A stretch of DNA of 64,000 nt, taken from positions 1,095,001 through 1,159,000 of the forward strand of contig NZ_JANJZA010000001.1 of assembly GCF_026157035.1 (NCBI RefSeq), written 5' to 3'. Positions 16,084-24,326 of this stretch are shown piece after piece. The position numbers were made by a program, and so were the translations under genes. Every line of letters begins with the position of its first letter. Positions within the stretch are counted from its first letter, which is position 1. Under the pieces are notes generated by a model, which worked only from the letters and a program-made list of their open reading frames with translations, was not told the origin of the DNA and ran no database searches. This DNA comes from Sphingomicrobium nitratireducens (GTDB lineage: Bacteria > Pseudomonadota > Alphaproteobacteria > Sphingomonadales > Sphingomonadaceae).

Positions 16084-18477
16084 CTAGAACTGCTTGCGCA
16101 CCGTCAGGCCGATCGTGCGCGGCTGACCGATATTGTAGCCGAGACGGGCACGCCCGCCACGCTCACGGTCGAACGACATGAGCGCGTTCTCGTCGAGCAG
16201 GTTGTTGACGTAGAGCGACACGTCGAGCCCGTTGTAGAGCTTGACGCCCGCCGACAAGTTGACGAGCTCGTAGCTGGGCAGTTCGAGATCGACCGTCGTC
16301 ACTTCGGTCCCGTCCATGCCGTTGAACATCAGTTCGTGCGGGAAGTCGCGGGGATTGCGTTCCTGGTCGGCCGGCTGGGTGTAGCGCGAGCCTACGTGCT
16401 GGACGCTCGCCGATACGAACCAGTCGGCACGGCTCGAAAGCGGCTGCTGGTAGTAGGCGCTCGCCGCCATCTGGAACTTCGGCACGCTCGGCAGGCGGTT
16501 TCCGTCACGAATGCCGGTGATCGACGGAAGATCGCCCGGCAGGCTCGTGTCGAACTCGGCTTCCACCAGCGAGCCGGACAGCGACAGGTCGAGACCGTCG
16601 GCCGGGCTGACGGAGAATTCCGCTTCGACACCCATCGTGTGCGCCTTTTCGGCGTTGAACACGATGCGCGACGAACAGCTGCCCGCGTCGATGGTCGTCT
16701 GGAGGTTCTTGATATCGGTGTAGAAGGCCGCCGAGTTGAACGTGACGTTGCCGCGGGAATATTTCACCCCGGCTTCGTAGTTCCACAACGACTCGTCTTC
16801 GTAGCTCCCCGCGAACGGCTTGAAGATGGCGATGTCGTCATCCGTACAGAGCGGTTCGTTGAGCGGATCGTTGACGCCGCCAAGGCGGAAGCCCTTGGAA
16901 ACCTGCGCGTTGATGTTGAGGTTCGGCGTCGCTTCGTAGCTCAAGAGGAAGCGCGGGTTGAACCCGTCCGAGGAGGTTTCCTGTTCGAGCACCGAAAGAC
17001 CGGTGAAGAAGCCTTGGAACAGCAGCGAGCGAGATTCCTTGAAGTCGAAGTAACGCAGGCCCGCAGTCGCGGTCAGCTTGCCGAACTCGTAGCTCGCCTC
17101 GCCGAAGATCGCGTCCTGACGGATATCGAACGGCACGACCGAGTTGTACGGCGAATCCGGGTCGAACGGTCCGGCGGCCGCTTCCGCGTCACCCGGAGCG
17201 CCAGCCGCATCGATAACGTCGGCATAGCCCGGGGTCGGCAGGAACTGCCCGTAGTCGCGATCGACTTCCGAGTGGAATGCGCCGACGACCCACTGGAGAG
17301 GGCCCGCGCCGGTCGACGCGAGCCGCACTTCCTGTGTGAAGCTCTTGAGATCCGTCGTGTCGACCAGGTTCGAAGGCAGGTTGACGACGTCGTCAGAGAA
17401 GCCGAAGTCGACCGAGATGCTGCCGGTGAGCGCGCTGGCGTCGCGGCTGACCACGATGTCGCGGTCCATGAAGCTCGAGATCGACGTCAATTCGACACCG
17501 CCGAACTGGAAGCTTGCGGTGAGATCCGCGAGCAGCGTCTCGTCGTCGAAGCCTTCCTCGACCAGCAGATACTGTTCACGCTCGCCATAGGTGTAGGACG
17601 GCGTCGTGAATTCGTTCGAGTAGAGGTTGAAGAATTCCTGGCGGTTGAAGCCGTTGGTCTTGAGTTCCTGGTAGACGATGCGCGGGGTGATCCGCACGTT
17701 CGGCGACGGTTCGAACAGCAGCGAAAGGCGTCCGCCCACGCGGCTGCCGTCGTTGACGTTTTCCTTATTGAACGGGCCGACGGAATCGATGAATCCCGCG
17801 AACTGCTGGAAATAGCCGACTGCGCGCACTGCCAGCGTGTCGCTGAGCGGAACGTTGATCGCGGCCTTCAAGTGGCCGCCGACATCGCTCTCCTCGACCA
17901 TGTTGATATTGCCCTCGATCGTGCCTTCCATGCGGTCGGTACGGGGCTGGTTGGTGATGTAGCGCAGCGTGCCGCCGACGCTGCCCGAACCGAACAGCGT
18001 GCCTTGCGGACCGCGCAGCGTCTCGACGCGGTTGAGATCGAACAGGTCGAAGTCGGGTGTGAACAGCGACAGCGAGATGACCGATTCGTCGAGATAGACG
18101 CCGACCTGCTCTTTGACGCCCGGTTGGTCGCGAATGACCTGGCCGGCCGACACGCCGCGAACCGACACTTGGCTCTGCCCCGGTCCGAGGTTCTGGATTG
18201 AGAGACCTGCGATATCGCGCGAGAGGTCTTCCATGGTCGACGCGTTCGCGCGCTGGATGTCTTCTTCCGTCTGCGCGTTGATCGAGAAAGGCACGTCCTG
18301 CACCGTCGAGGCGCGCTTGGTCGCCGTCACGATGATGACGCCCTCGTTGGTTTCCTCGGGCGTATTGGCGACCTGCGCCTTCTGCTCTTCGGTCGACTGG
18401 GCGTACGCGGGTACCGACAGAAGCGCCGCCATGGCCGAACCGGCCAGCAGGCGCGTTGCGAAATTGGTGATCTTCAT
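16084..18477 (-). CDS. TonB-dependent outer-membrane receptor 1
   Basis: 797 residues. Signal peptide about 1-26 (ends VPAYA), then a TonB-box/plug start with GVIIVTATKRASTVQDVPFSI, which is typical of sphingomonad and Caulobacter receptors. The plug continues with GVSAGQVIRDQPGVKEQVGVYLDE and LRGPQGTLFGSGSVGGTLRYITNQP. A long beta-barrel follows, ending with aromatic TVRKQF, the outer-membrane sorting C-terminus. This is the subgroup usually annotated for iron-chelate, carbohydrate or other ligand uptake; the ligand cannot be told here. ATG 18477 is preceded by CAGGGGAG. It is monocistronic between terminators; no sigma/anti-sigma pair or hydrolase neighbour suggests a substrate. Confidence 0.92.
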   Translation of the reverse strand: MKITNFATRLLAGSAMAALLSVPAYAQSTEEQKAQVANTPEETNEGVIIVTATKRASTVQDVPFSINAQTEEDIQRANASTMEDLSRDIAGLSIQNLGPGQSQVSVRGVSAGQVIRDQPGVKEQVGVYLDESVISLSLFTPDFDLFDLNRVETLRGPQGTLFGSGSVGGTLRYITNQPRTDRMEGTIEGNINMVEESDVGGHLKAAINVPLSDTLAVRAVGYFQQFAGFIDSVGPFNKENVNDGSRVGGRLSLLFEPSPNVRITPRIVYQELKTNGFNRQEFFNLYSNEFTTPSYTYGEREQYLLVEEGFDDETLLADLTASFQFGGVELTSISSFMDRDIVVSRDASALTGSISVDFGFSDDVVNLPSNLVDTTDLKSFTQEVRLASTGAGPLQWVVGAFHSEVDRDYGQFLPTPGYADVIDAAGAPGDAEAAAGPFDPDSPYNSVVPFDIRQDAIFGEASYEFGKLTATAGLRYFDFKESRSLLFQGFFTGLSVLEQETSSDGFNPRFLLSYEATPNLNINAQVSKGFRLGGVNDPLNEPLCTDDDIAIFKPFAGSYEDESLWNYEAGVKYSRGNVTFNSAAFYTDIKNLQTTIDAGSCSSRIVFNAEKAHTMGVEAEFSVSPADGLDLSLSGSLVEAEFDTSLPGDLPSITGIRDGNRLPSVPKFQMAASAYYQQPLSSRADWFVSASVQHVGSRYTQPADQERNPRDFPHELMFNGMDGTEVTTVDLELPSYELVNLSAGVKLYNGLDVSLYVNNLLDENALMSFDRERGGRARLGYNIGQPRTIGLTVRKQF

Positions 18478-18608
18478 CGCGAAACTCCCCTGTTTGTCGC
18501 GTAGGGGGAAAGGATGAGTCACGCGGGCCTTTTCACAAAGGCAAATTCGGACAGAATGGTTAATTCGCCGCTCCGCGTCACATTCCTGCAACAGGTCGGA
18601 AAACGACG

Positions 18609-19079
18609 CTAAACCCCGCGAAACGGGAGAAAATCGGCGCCGAGAACCGCGATTTCGGTGTCGCGCGGCGTCTTGCGGCCACGTTGGCGCAGGAAGAGAT
18701 GCCGCACCAGCTCGGCCTGCTGCTCGAGCCCGTACCGGTCGAACGGGCGCCCGGGCTTGACCTCGTAGGCGTAGCGGCAGAACGGATGGCGGGCGAGCGG
18801 GAGGAACCAGCGGCCACCGCGCTGGGTCTGCCAGACATGGGTCATCTCGTGGATGAAGAGCCCCTGGAGCCCGAGATTCTCCTTCGAGAAATCGTCGGAA
18901 TAGCGCTCGGATTGCGGGTGGAAGTGGATATTGCCCGTCGGCGCCATGACGACCCCTCTGGGCTGGAGCGGCCACCATTTCCTGCGCACGATCTCGACCC
19001 GCGCATAGTCGATCTCGCCACCGAACATGGAGCGGGCGAGATCGATCTCGCCTGGCGTGAGGGGGCGGCGGTCGGACAT
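18609..19079 (-). CDS. HExxH-containing protein (annotated 'vgr related' in sphingomonads)
   Basis: 156 residues. A central zincin motif IHEMTHVWQ (HEMTH, about residues 85-89) is preceded by GNIHFHPQSERYSDDF and followed by KPGRPFDRYGLEQQAELVRHLFL, a plausible third-ligand helix with Glu residues. There is no signal peptide or membrane segment. Related proteins in this order carry the name 'vgr related protein', but I see nothing of the VgrG spike fold; a DUF4157-like small metalloprotease is a better description. It is divergent from acpP, with 98 bases between starts. Confidence 0.65.
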   Translation of the reverse strand: MSDRRPLTPGEIDLARSMFGGEIDYARVEIVRRKWWPLQPRGVVMAPTGNIHFHPQSERYSDDFSKENLGLQGLFIHEMTHVWQTQRGGRWFLPLARHPFCRYAYEVKPGRPFDRYGLEQQAELVRHLFLRQRGRKTPRDTEIAVLGADFLPFRGV

Positions 19080-19177
19080 GGCGGCGACGCTAGGGAAAGC
19101 GGGGCACGCTGTCGACAGGCTTGCCGTGGCCGCGCGGGGCGGCTAGGGCAGGCGCAAATTCTAACGGAGGAATCTTT

Positions 19178-19414
19178 ATGAGCGAGACTGCGGATCGGGT
19201 GAAGAAGATCGTCGTCGACCATCTCGGCGTCGACGCCGACAAGGTCACCGAGGATGCGAGCTTCATCGATGATCTGGGCGCGGACAGCCTCGACATCGTC
19301 GAACTGGTGATGGCGTTCGAAGAAGAGTTCGGCGTGGAAATCCCCGACGATGCCGCGGAGAAGATCACGACCGTCAAGGACGCGATCGACTATATCGAGA
19401 ACAACAAGGGCTAA
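19178..19414 (+). CDS. acpP: Acyl carrier protein
   Basis: 78 residues, acidic. The phosphopantetheine attachment serine is in [19 protein letters not shown] (DSL, about residues 36-38). It carries the growing acyl chain in type II fatty-acid synthesis. The start is set by CGGAGG (19165-19170), 7 bases before the ATG. The order acpP-fabF-mltG is widely conserved in proteobacteria and is intact here, although 140 bases separate acpP and fabF. Confidence 0.97.
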   Translation: MSETADRVKKIVVDHLGVDADKVTEDASFIDDLGADSLDIVELVMAFEEEFGVEIPDDAAEKITTVKDAIDYIENNKG

Positions 19415-19430
19415 GCCCTTCTCCGTTACC

Positions 19431-19495
19431 CTGAGCCTGGACGAGGGGTGGCCTGCCATCAAGGGCGGCCAGGAGGAAGACAAGGACAGGCTCAG
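19431..19495. repeat. Inverted repeat between acpP and fabF
   Basis: CTGAGCCTG (19431-19439) and CAGGCTCAG (19487-19495) are perfect 9-bp inverted copies flanking 47 bases, which contain further GGCC-rich complementarity (GTGGCC with GGCGGCCA). The 140-base gap is unusually long for this operon. It could be a transcript-attenuating hairpin or a degenerate copy of the short dispersed intergenic palindromes common in this order. I saw no second copy in the window. Confidence 0.45.
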
Positions 19496-19554
19496 CGCTC
19501 TCGCGAGACCGAGGGGCTGGGCCTGTTTCGTTTATCGCCAAGAAGGATGAATGC

Positions 19555-20811
19555 ATGCGCCGTGTCGTAGTGACGGGTCTCGGGCTGGTGACGCCGCTGG
19601 GCGGCGACGTCGAGACGAGCTGGAAGAATATCCTCGCCGGAAAGAGCGGCGCGGGACCGATCACCCGTTTCGATGCTTCCGACCAGAAATGCCAGATCGC
19701 CTGCGAGGTGAAACCGGCGGACCATGAATACGGGTTCGATCCCGACAAGCGCGTCGACCACAAGGTGCAGCGCCAGGTCGATCCGTTCATCGTCTACGGC
19801 ATCGACGCCGCGGGCCAGGCGATCGAGGATGCCGGGCTCGAGGATATGAGCGAGGAAATGAAGCTGCGTGCCGGCTGCTCGATCGGGTCGGGCATCGGCG
19901 GTCTGCCGGGCATCGAGAGCGAGAGCCTCGTGCTGGCGGAACGCGGCCCGGGCCGCGTCAGCCCCCACTTCGTCCACGGCCGCCTCATCAACCTCATCTC
20001 GGGCCAGGTCTCGATCAAGTACGGGCTCAAGGGGCCCAACCACGCGGTCGTGACCGCCTGCTCGACCGGTGCCCACTCGATCGGCGACGCGGCGCGGATG
20101 ATCAAGGACGGCGATGCCGACATCATGCTCGCGGGCGGCGCGGAAGCGACCATCTGCCCGATCGGCGTGGCCGGCTTCGCGCAGGCACGCGCGCTAAATT
20201 CGAGCTTCAACGACCGCCCGACCGAGGCCTCGCGCCCCTACGACAAGGATCGCGACGGATTCGTGATGGGCGAGGGCGCGGGCGTCGTCGTGCTCGAGGA
20301 ATACGAACACGCCAAGGCGCGCGGCGCGAAGATCTACGCCGAAGTGGTCGGCTACGGCCTGTCGGGCGATGCCTATCACGTCACCGCGCCCGCCCCCGAC
20401 GGCGACGGCGCCTACCGCTCGATGCAGGCGGCGCTCAAGAAAGCGGGCATGGAGCCTGGCGATATCGACTACATCAACGCGCACGGCACTTCGACCATGG
20501 CCGACACGATCGAGCTGGGCGCGGTCAAGCGGCTGTTCGGCGACGATATCGGCGGCGCCTCGATGAGCTCGACCAAGTCCGCCATCGGCCACCTTCTGGG
20601 CGGCGCTGGCGCTGTGGAGAGTATCTTCTGTATCCTTGCCATCCGCGACCAGATCGTGCCGCCGACGCTCAACCTCCACAATCCCGACGAGGGCACCGAG
20701 GGCGTCGACCTCGTCCCGCTCGAGGCGAAGAAGCGTGAGGTCAATGCCGTGCTCAATAACAGCTTCGGCTTCGGCGGGACCAACGCCTCGCTGATCATGA
20801 AGAAGATCTGA
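19555..20811 (+). CDS. fabF: 3-oxoacyl-[ACP] synthase II (FabF)
   Basis: 418 residues. The condensing-enzyme triad is visible: Cys in VVTACSTGAHSIGDAARM (about residue 168), His in YINAHGTSTMADTIE and His in STKSAIGHLLGGAGAVE. It ends with NNSFGFGGTNASLI. It elongates acyl-ACP in the cytoplasm. AGAAGGA lies 7 bases before ATG 19555; an out-of-frame ATG at 19551 is not used. mltG follows after 7 bases. Confidence 0.97.
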   Translation: MRRVVVTGLGLVTPLGGDVETSWKNILAGKSGAGPITRFDASDQKCQIACEVKPADHEYGFDPDKRVDHKVQRQVDPFIVYGIDAAGQAIEDAGLEDMSEEMKLRAGCSIGSGIGGLPGIESESLVLAERGPGRVSPHFVHGRLINLISGQVSIKYGLKGPNHAVVTACSTGAHSIGDAARMIKDGDADIMLAGGAEATICPIGVAGFAQARALNSSFNDRPTEASRPYDKDRDGFVMGEGAGVVVLEEYEHAKARGAKIYAEVVGYGLSGDAYHVTAPAPDGDGAYRSMQAALKKAGMEPGDIDYINAHGTSTMADTIELGAVKRLFGDDIGGASMSSTKSAIGHLLGGAGAVESIFCILAIRDQIVPPTLNLHNPDEGTEGVDLVPLEAKKREVNAVLNNSFGFGGTNASLIMKKI

Positions 20812-20818
20812 CGCCTAT

Positions 20819-21778
20819 ATGATCCGCGCGCTGGTCGTCGGTCTCGGGCTACTGCTGCTCGCCTTCTTCCTCGTCACCAACAGCTGGTGGGGTGACGGCC
20901 CGATCGAGGAGGAGACGGTCGTCGTCGTGGAGGAGGGGACCAGCATCGCCGGTCTCGGCCAGCAACTGGCGAATGACGGGCAGATCGCGATGTCGCCCGA
21001 TCGTTGGCGCCTGCTGGCGCGCGTGCTAGGGGGAAGCGATCCGATCCGCACCGGAGAGTTCGCCATCCCCGCCGCGGCGAGCCCGGCGGACATTCTCGAC
21101 ATCGTCCAGCACGCGACGCCCGTCCAGCGCATGGTGACGATCCCGGAGGGATTGCCGAGCGTCCTGGTGCAGGAAAAACTGCAGGCAGCGCCCCATCTCG
21201 TCGGCGAAGCGCCGCTTCCGCCTGAAGGCAGCGTGCTTCCCGACACCTACAGCTACCAGCGCGGCGAAACCCGCGAAGCGGTGCTGGCCCGCATGACGGC
21301 CGCGATGGACGAGGCGCTGAAGGAATTGTGGCCGACGCGTTCCAAGACCAGCGTCGTGACCACGCCGCAGGAAGCGGTCACGCTGGCCTCGGTGGTCGAA
21401 AAGGAAACCGCCAAGGCCGACGAGCGGCCGATGGTCGCGGGCGTGCTCTCGAACCGCGTGCGGCTCGGCATGAAGCTCGGCGCGGACGCGACGACAATCT
21501 ATCCGATCACGAAGGGGCGCCCGCTCGGACGGATGATCCGCAAGTCCGAACTGGCCGATCCGAACCCGTACAACACCCGCGCGATCGCGGGCCTCCCTGC
21601 GGGGCCGATCACCAATCCTGGGGTCGATGCGCTCAAGGCCGTGCTGGCGCCGGCCGAGACCGACGCGCTCTATTACGTCGCGGACGGAAGCGGGGGGCAC
21701 GTGTTCGCCAAGACACTGGCTGAGCACAACGAGAATGCGGCGCGCTGGCGGGCGCTTCGGAAGAAGCGCGGGAAGTAG
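20819..21778 (+). CDS. mltG: Endolytic murein transglycosylase MltG
   Basis: 319 residues. One N-terminal membrane segment (about residues 3-20, VVGLGLLLLAFFLVTNSWW) anchors a periplasmic YceG/LysM-like domain. The catalytic Glu is in VTLASVVEKETA (about residues 189-200), followed by NRVRLGMKLGADATTIY, the MltG signature, and LPAGPITNPG near the end. It cleaves nascent glycan strands and sets their length. It is shorter than the E. coli enzyme but normal for this group. It is the last gene of the acpP-fabF-mltG operon and ends 10 bases before the convergent SH3 gene. Confidence 0.94.
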   Translation: MIRALVVGLGLLLLAFFLVTNSWWGDGPIEEETVVVVEEGTSIAGLGQQLANDGQIAMSPDRWRLLARVLGGSDPIRTGEFAIPAAASPADILDIVQHATPVQRMVTIPEGLPSVLVQEKLQAAPHLVGEAPLPPEGSVLPDTYSYQRGETREAVLARMTAAMDEALKELWPTRSKTSVVTTPQEAVTLASVVEKETAKADERPMVAGVLSNRVRLGMKLGADATTIYPITKGRPLGRMIRKSELADPNPYNTRAIAGLPAGPITNPGVDALKAVLAPAETDALYYVADGSGGHVFAKTLAEHNENAARWRALRKKRGK

Positions 21779-21788
21779 GCTTCGGGCC

Positions 21789-22190
21789 TTAGCTCAGAGC
21801 TTCGATCGGGACGTAGCCGACAAGCCGGTCCGGGCCGCCGTATCCCCACGCCCAGTGCCCGCGCGAATCGAGGAGGTCGAACGGTGCGCCTTCCTCCAGC
21901 TGCGTGACCGCGTCGGCGGCCGCGTCTGGTTCACTGCGCAGCGTGGCATCGCGCCGGAGCGACCGGGCGACGGGCTGTGCGTAATGCGACGCGATGACGG
22001 TGCCCGCGAGGGCGACGTCGGCAAGATCCTTGCGATAGGCGTGCGTAAGGGGATCGGGCAGCGCCGCGGACGGACCGGTGAGCCCGAATTCCTCAGTTGT
22101 GTGCGACGAGGACCGGCTCGCGCTTTTCGACCCGCCGTGGCTCGGTCGATCCGTTCCCGCCGAGGCGGAGCTGTCGTTTGAACTGTTCAA
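21789..22190 (-). CDS. SH3-domain protein, apparently a C40 peptidase lacking its catalytic domain
   Basis: 133 residues from the first possible start (TTG 22190), which would overlap marR by 98 bases; the true start is unclear because no ATG/GTG/TTG occurs nearer. The recognisable part begins near PDPLTHAYRKDLADVALAG and continues with HYAQPVARSLRRDATLR and WAWGYGGPDRLVGYVPIEAL. This is the N-terminal SH3 half of the NlpC/P60 (C40) cell-wall peptidases that sit beside pepA and a MarR gene in related genomes. The frame stops at TAA 21789 and mltG occupies the next bases, so the Cys-His-catalytic half is absent. It may be a decayed gene or a binding-only remnant. Confidence 0.55.
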   Translation of the reverse strand: MNSSNDSSASAGTDRPSHGGSKSASRSSSHTTEEFGLTGPSAALPDPLTHAYRKDLADVALAGTVIASHYAQPVARSLRRDATLRSEPDAAADAVTQLEEGAPFDLLDSRGHWAWGYGGPDRLVGYVPIEALS

Positions 22191-22473
22191 GGAAATCGGC
22201 CCCGTCGTGTGTGCGTACGATGAAAATGTTGCGGCGATCGTCCTGATCGCGTTCGCGGCGCAGATAGCCGAGACCGCCGAGCGTATTCAAGGCACGAGTG
22301 ACAACGGGTTTCGAAACGCCCAGCGAGCGGGCGAGGCCGCGCACCGTATGGGGCCCGGGGGTAAGATAGACCAAGAGGAGCAGCGCCATCTGGCGGTTGG
22401 TGAGATCCGGGGACCCCGAACGAACATAACCGATCAGTGCGCGCATCCAGTGGGTCAGCGAGAGATCGCTCAT
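22093..22473 (-). CDS. MarR family transcriptional regulator
   Basis: 126 residues. A winged helix-turn-helix is visible at LTNRQMALLLLVYLTPGPHTVRGLARSLGVSKPVVTRALNTLGGLGYLRRERD (about residues 22-74), with the wing in DQDDRRNIFIVRT. It is shorter than classical MarR (about 140-150), lacking much of the C-terminal dimerisation helix. It stands after pepA on the same strand (136-base gap) and overlaps the SH3 gene. Its target is unknown; an inverted repeat upstream is a candidate site. Confidence 0.8.
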   Translation of the reverse strand: MSDLSLTHWMRALIGYVRSGSPDLTNRQMALLLLVYLTPGPHTVRGLARSLGVSKPVVTRALNTLGGLGYLRRERDQDDRRNIFIVRTHDGADFLEQFKRQLRLGGNGSTEPRRVEKREPVLVAHN

Positions 22474-22581
22474 CGCTTGCCATCCTTTCACGTCGCGTAC
22501 GATGATTTAACCGCCCAAATCCGACTTTGTTGCGTTCCCATTTCGATTTTGGTCGATAAAAACCAACCACTTGGCGAGGAA

Positions 22582-22599
22582 GTGTCGGACAGGCGACAC
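22582..22599. promoter_or_regulatory. Inverted repeat upstream of the MarR gene
   Basis: GTGTCG (22582-22587), 6 bases, CGACAC (22594-22599) is a perfect 6+6 inverted repeat with an 18-bp span, placed between the pepA stop and the marR start, about 110 bases before marR. The size fits a MarR dimer site, but it could equally be the stem of a pepA terminator (no T-run). Confidence 0.3.
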
Positions 22600-22609
22600 A
22601 AACTACGGG

Positions 22610-24010
22610 CTAACGACCGTAGCGCTCCTCGATCAACGCGAACGCCGCGCGCAATCCCAGCGCCTCGCCGCCCTTGGGTCGACCTGGCTGCGCGGACGGA
22701 TTCCAGGCGAACGTGTCGAAGTGGATCCACGGCGTTCCGGCATCGACGAAGCGGCGCAGGAACAAGGCGGCGGTGATGCAGCCGGCAAAGCCGCTGTCGG
22801 AGCTGTTGGCCATGTCGGCGATGTCGGAGGCCAGCATCTTGTCGTAGCCGTCCCACAGCGGCATTCGCCACAACGGATCTCCTTCGTCGGTCCCTGCTTC
22901 CTCGAGCGCGGTTGCCACCGCGTCGTCATTGGCGAACATGGCGGGAAGGTCGGGGCCGAGCGCGACGCGCGCCGCACCCGTCAGCGTCGCGAAATCGATG
23001 ACGAGGCCGGGCTCCTTCTCGCCGGCGAGCGCCAGCGCGTCGCCAAGGATCAGGCGGCCTTCGGCATCGGTATTGTCGATCTCGACAGTGAGCCCCTTGC
23101 GGCTGGCGATGATGTCGCCGGGACGCAGCGCACGCCCGTCGATGGCGTTCTCGACCGTCGGGATGACGAGGTGGAGACGCACCTTCAGCTTCAAGGTCAT
23201 CACCAGACGCGCGAGCGCGATGGCATGGGCCGAGCCGCCCATGTCCTTCTTCATGATGCGCATGCCCTTGGACGCCTTGATGTCGAGCCCGCCCGAATCG
23301 AACACCACGCCCTTGCCGACGATCGCGAGGCGGGGGGCATCCTTGTTGCCCCATTCTAGTTCGACGAGGCGCGGTTCGCGGCCCGCGGCGGCGGCCTTGC
23401 CGACCGCGTGCACCATCGGGAAGTCTTTCGCCAACCCGTCGCCCTGGTGGACGGTGACGTCGGCGCCGTGAGTCTTGCCGAGGTCGCAGATGACCGCCTC
23501 GATCTCGGCCGGCCCCAGGTCTTCGGCGGGCGTGTTGACGAGATCGCGCACCATGACGGTGGCCTCGGCGAGCGCAACGGTGCGGTCGATGTCGGCCGCC
23601 TTGCCGGTCAGCAGCACGCGCGGGCCGGCGGGTTCGGGCTTGGACGTGAGATAGCGGTCGAACTTGTGCTGGGCGAGCAGCCAGCCGAGCGCGGCAGGCC
23701 CGGGCGTGAGATCACCCGCGAGACGGTAGCTGCCCGCAGGCAGGACTTCGCCGAGCCGCGCGAGGCACCAGGGGGAGAGCTCCTTCACATTGGCGACAGT
23801 CGAGATGACCGACCAGTCCTCGTCCTTTTCGCCCGGCAGGATCATCGAGGCATACGCCTTCTTGCCGTCGTAGCGCCGCGCATCGACCAATGCGCGGATG
23901 TTGGCGGGTTGGTGTTTGCGCCAGTCGGCGAAGCTGTTCTCGTCGACGAGATGGATAGTGGTGGCGGCCTGGCCGGTGTCGGCCTTCAGGAGCGGGGAGA
24001 AGTCGGTCAT
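22610..24010 (-). CDS. Leucyl aminopeptidase (M17 family)
   Basis: 466 residues. The C-terminal catalytic domain shows GKGVVFDSGGLDIKASKGM (Lys and Asp metal ligands), MKKDMGGSAHAIALA, and the family hallmark EIDNTDAEGRLILGDAL (NTDAEGR). The N-terminal domain is of the sphingomonad/rhizobial type. It is a two-zinc cytoplasmic exopeptidase releasing N-terminal residues. The start is at ATG 24010; a longer open frame upstream has no family resemblance. Divergent from the M23-type gene across a 316-base gap. Confidence 0.93.
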   Translation of the reverse strand: MTDFSPLLKADTGQAATTIHLVDENSFADWRKHQPANIRALVDARRYDGKKAYASMILPGEKDEDWSVISTVANVKELSPWCLARLGEVLPAGSYRLAGDLTPGPAALGWLLAQHKFDRYLTSKPEPAGPRVLLTGKAADIDRTVALAEATVMVRDLVNTPAEDLGPAEIEAVICDLGKTHGADVTVHQGDGLAKDFPMVHAVGKAAAAGREPRLVELEWGNKDAPRLAIVGKGVVFDSGGLDIKASKGMRIMKKDMGGSAHAIALARLVMTLKLKVRLHLVIPTVENAIDGRALRPGDIIASRKGLTVEIDNTDAEGRLILGDALALAGEKEPGLVIDFATLTGAARVALGPDLPAMFANDDAVATALEEAGTDEGDPLWRMPLWDGYDKMLASDIADMANSSDSGFAGCITAALFLRRFVDAGTPWIHFDTFAWNPSAQPGRPKGGEALGLRAAFALIEERYGR

Positions 24011-24326
24011 GTCAGGGAAATGAGTGGAGGCTGCGAAGGCTCCATGCAAGACCCACGATCAGCCCTTCCGAACCACGTCCATATGTTCGGCAGTCCCAAT
24101 CGCGCATGGCGACCATGATCGACCCCGGGATCGTGCCAAGTTCGGTGAATGGAACACGCCGTCCCGACCTTCCTCGACCAGCGCCGCCTGACCTGCTCCT
24201 GATCGCGGGCGTCGTCTGACTGTTCGCGGTCCTGAGCGTCGCGTTTCCGCCGACGAACCCGACATGGTCGCTTGCACCTCTTTGGAAGTTGTGTATTAGG
24301 GACACAACACACTGTTGGAGTAATCG
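24011..24326. other. Intergenic region between pepA and the M23 gene
   Basis: 316 bases between divergent genes. Apart from the promoter/operator candidate at its right end (24272-24308) I recognise nothing; short frames in it have no start signals or known motifs, and no RNA gene fold was evident. Confidence 0.5.
24272..24308 (+). promoter_or_regulatory. Promoter with overlapping operator-like palindrome before the M23 gene
   Basis: TTGCAC (24272-24277), 16 bases, TATTAG (24294-24299) makes a plausible -35/-10 pair. GTTGTGT (24288-24294) and ACACAAC (24302-24308) form a perfect 7+7 inverted repeat with a 7-base spacer lying across the -10 element, as expected of a repressor operator. The regulator is not identified. 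The gene starts 18 bases after the repeat. Confidence 0.45.

Noticed and set aside
16078-18201. Long open frame (707 codons) on the plus strand opposite TonB receptor 1
   Set aside because: It lies antisense to a clear receptor gene and has no recognisable motifs; it reads as Arg/Val/Asp-rich composition-driven shadow of a high-GC gene.
18478-18608. Regulatory site (Fur-like) before TonB receptor 1
   Set aside because: I saw GCCTTT/AAAGGC symmetry, but no convincing Fur box; too weak to report.
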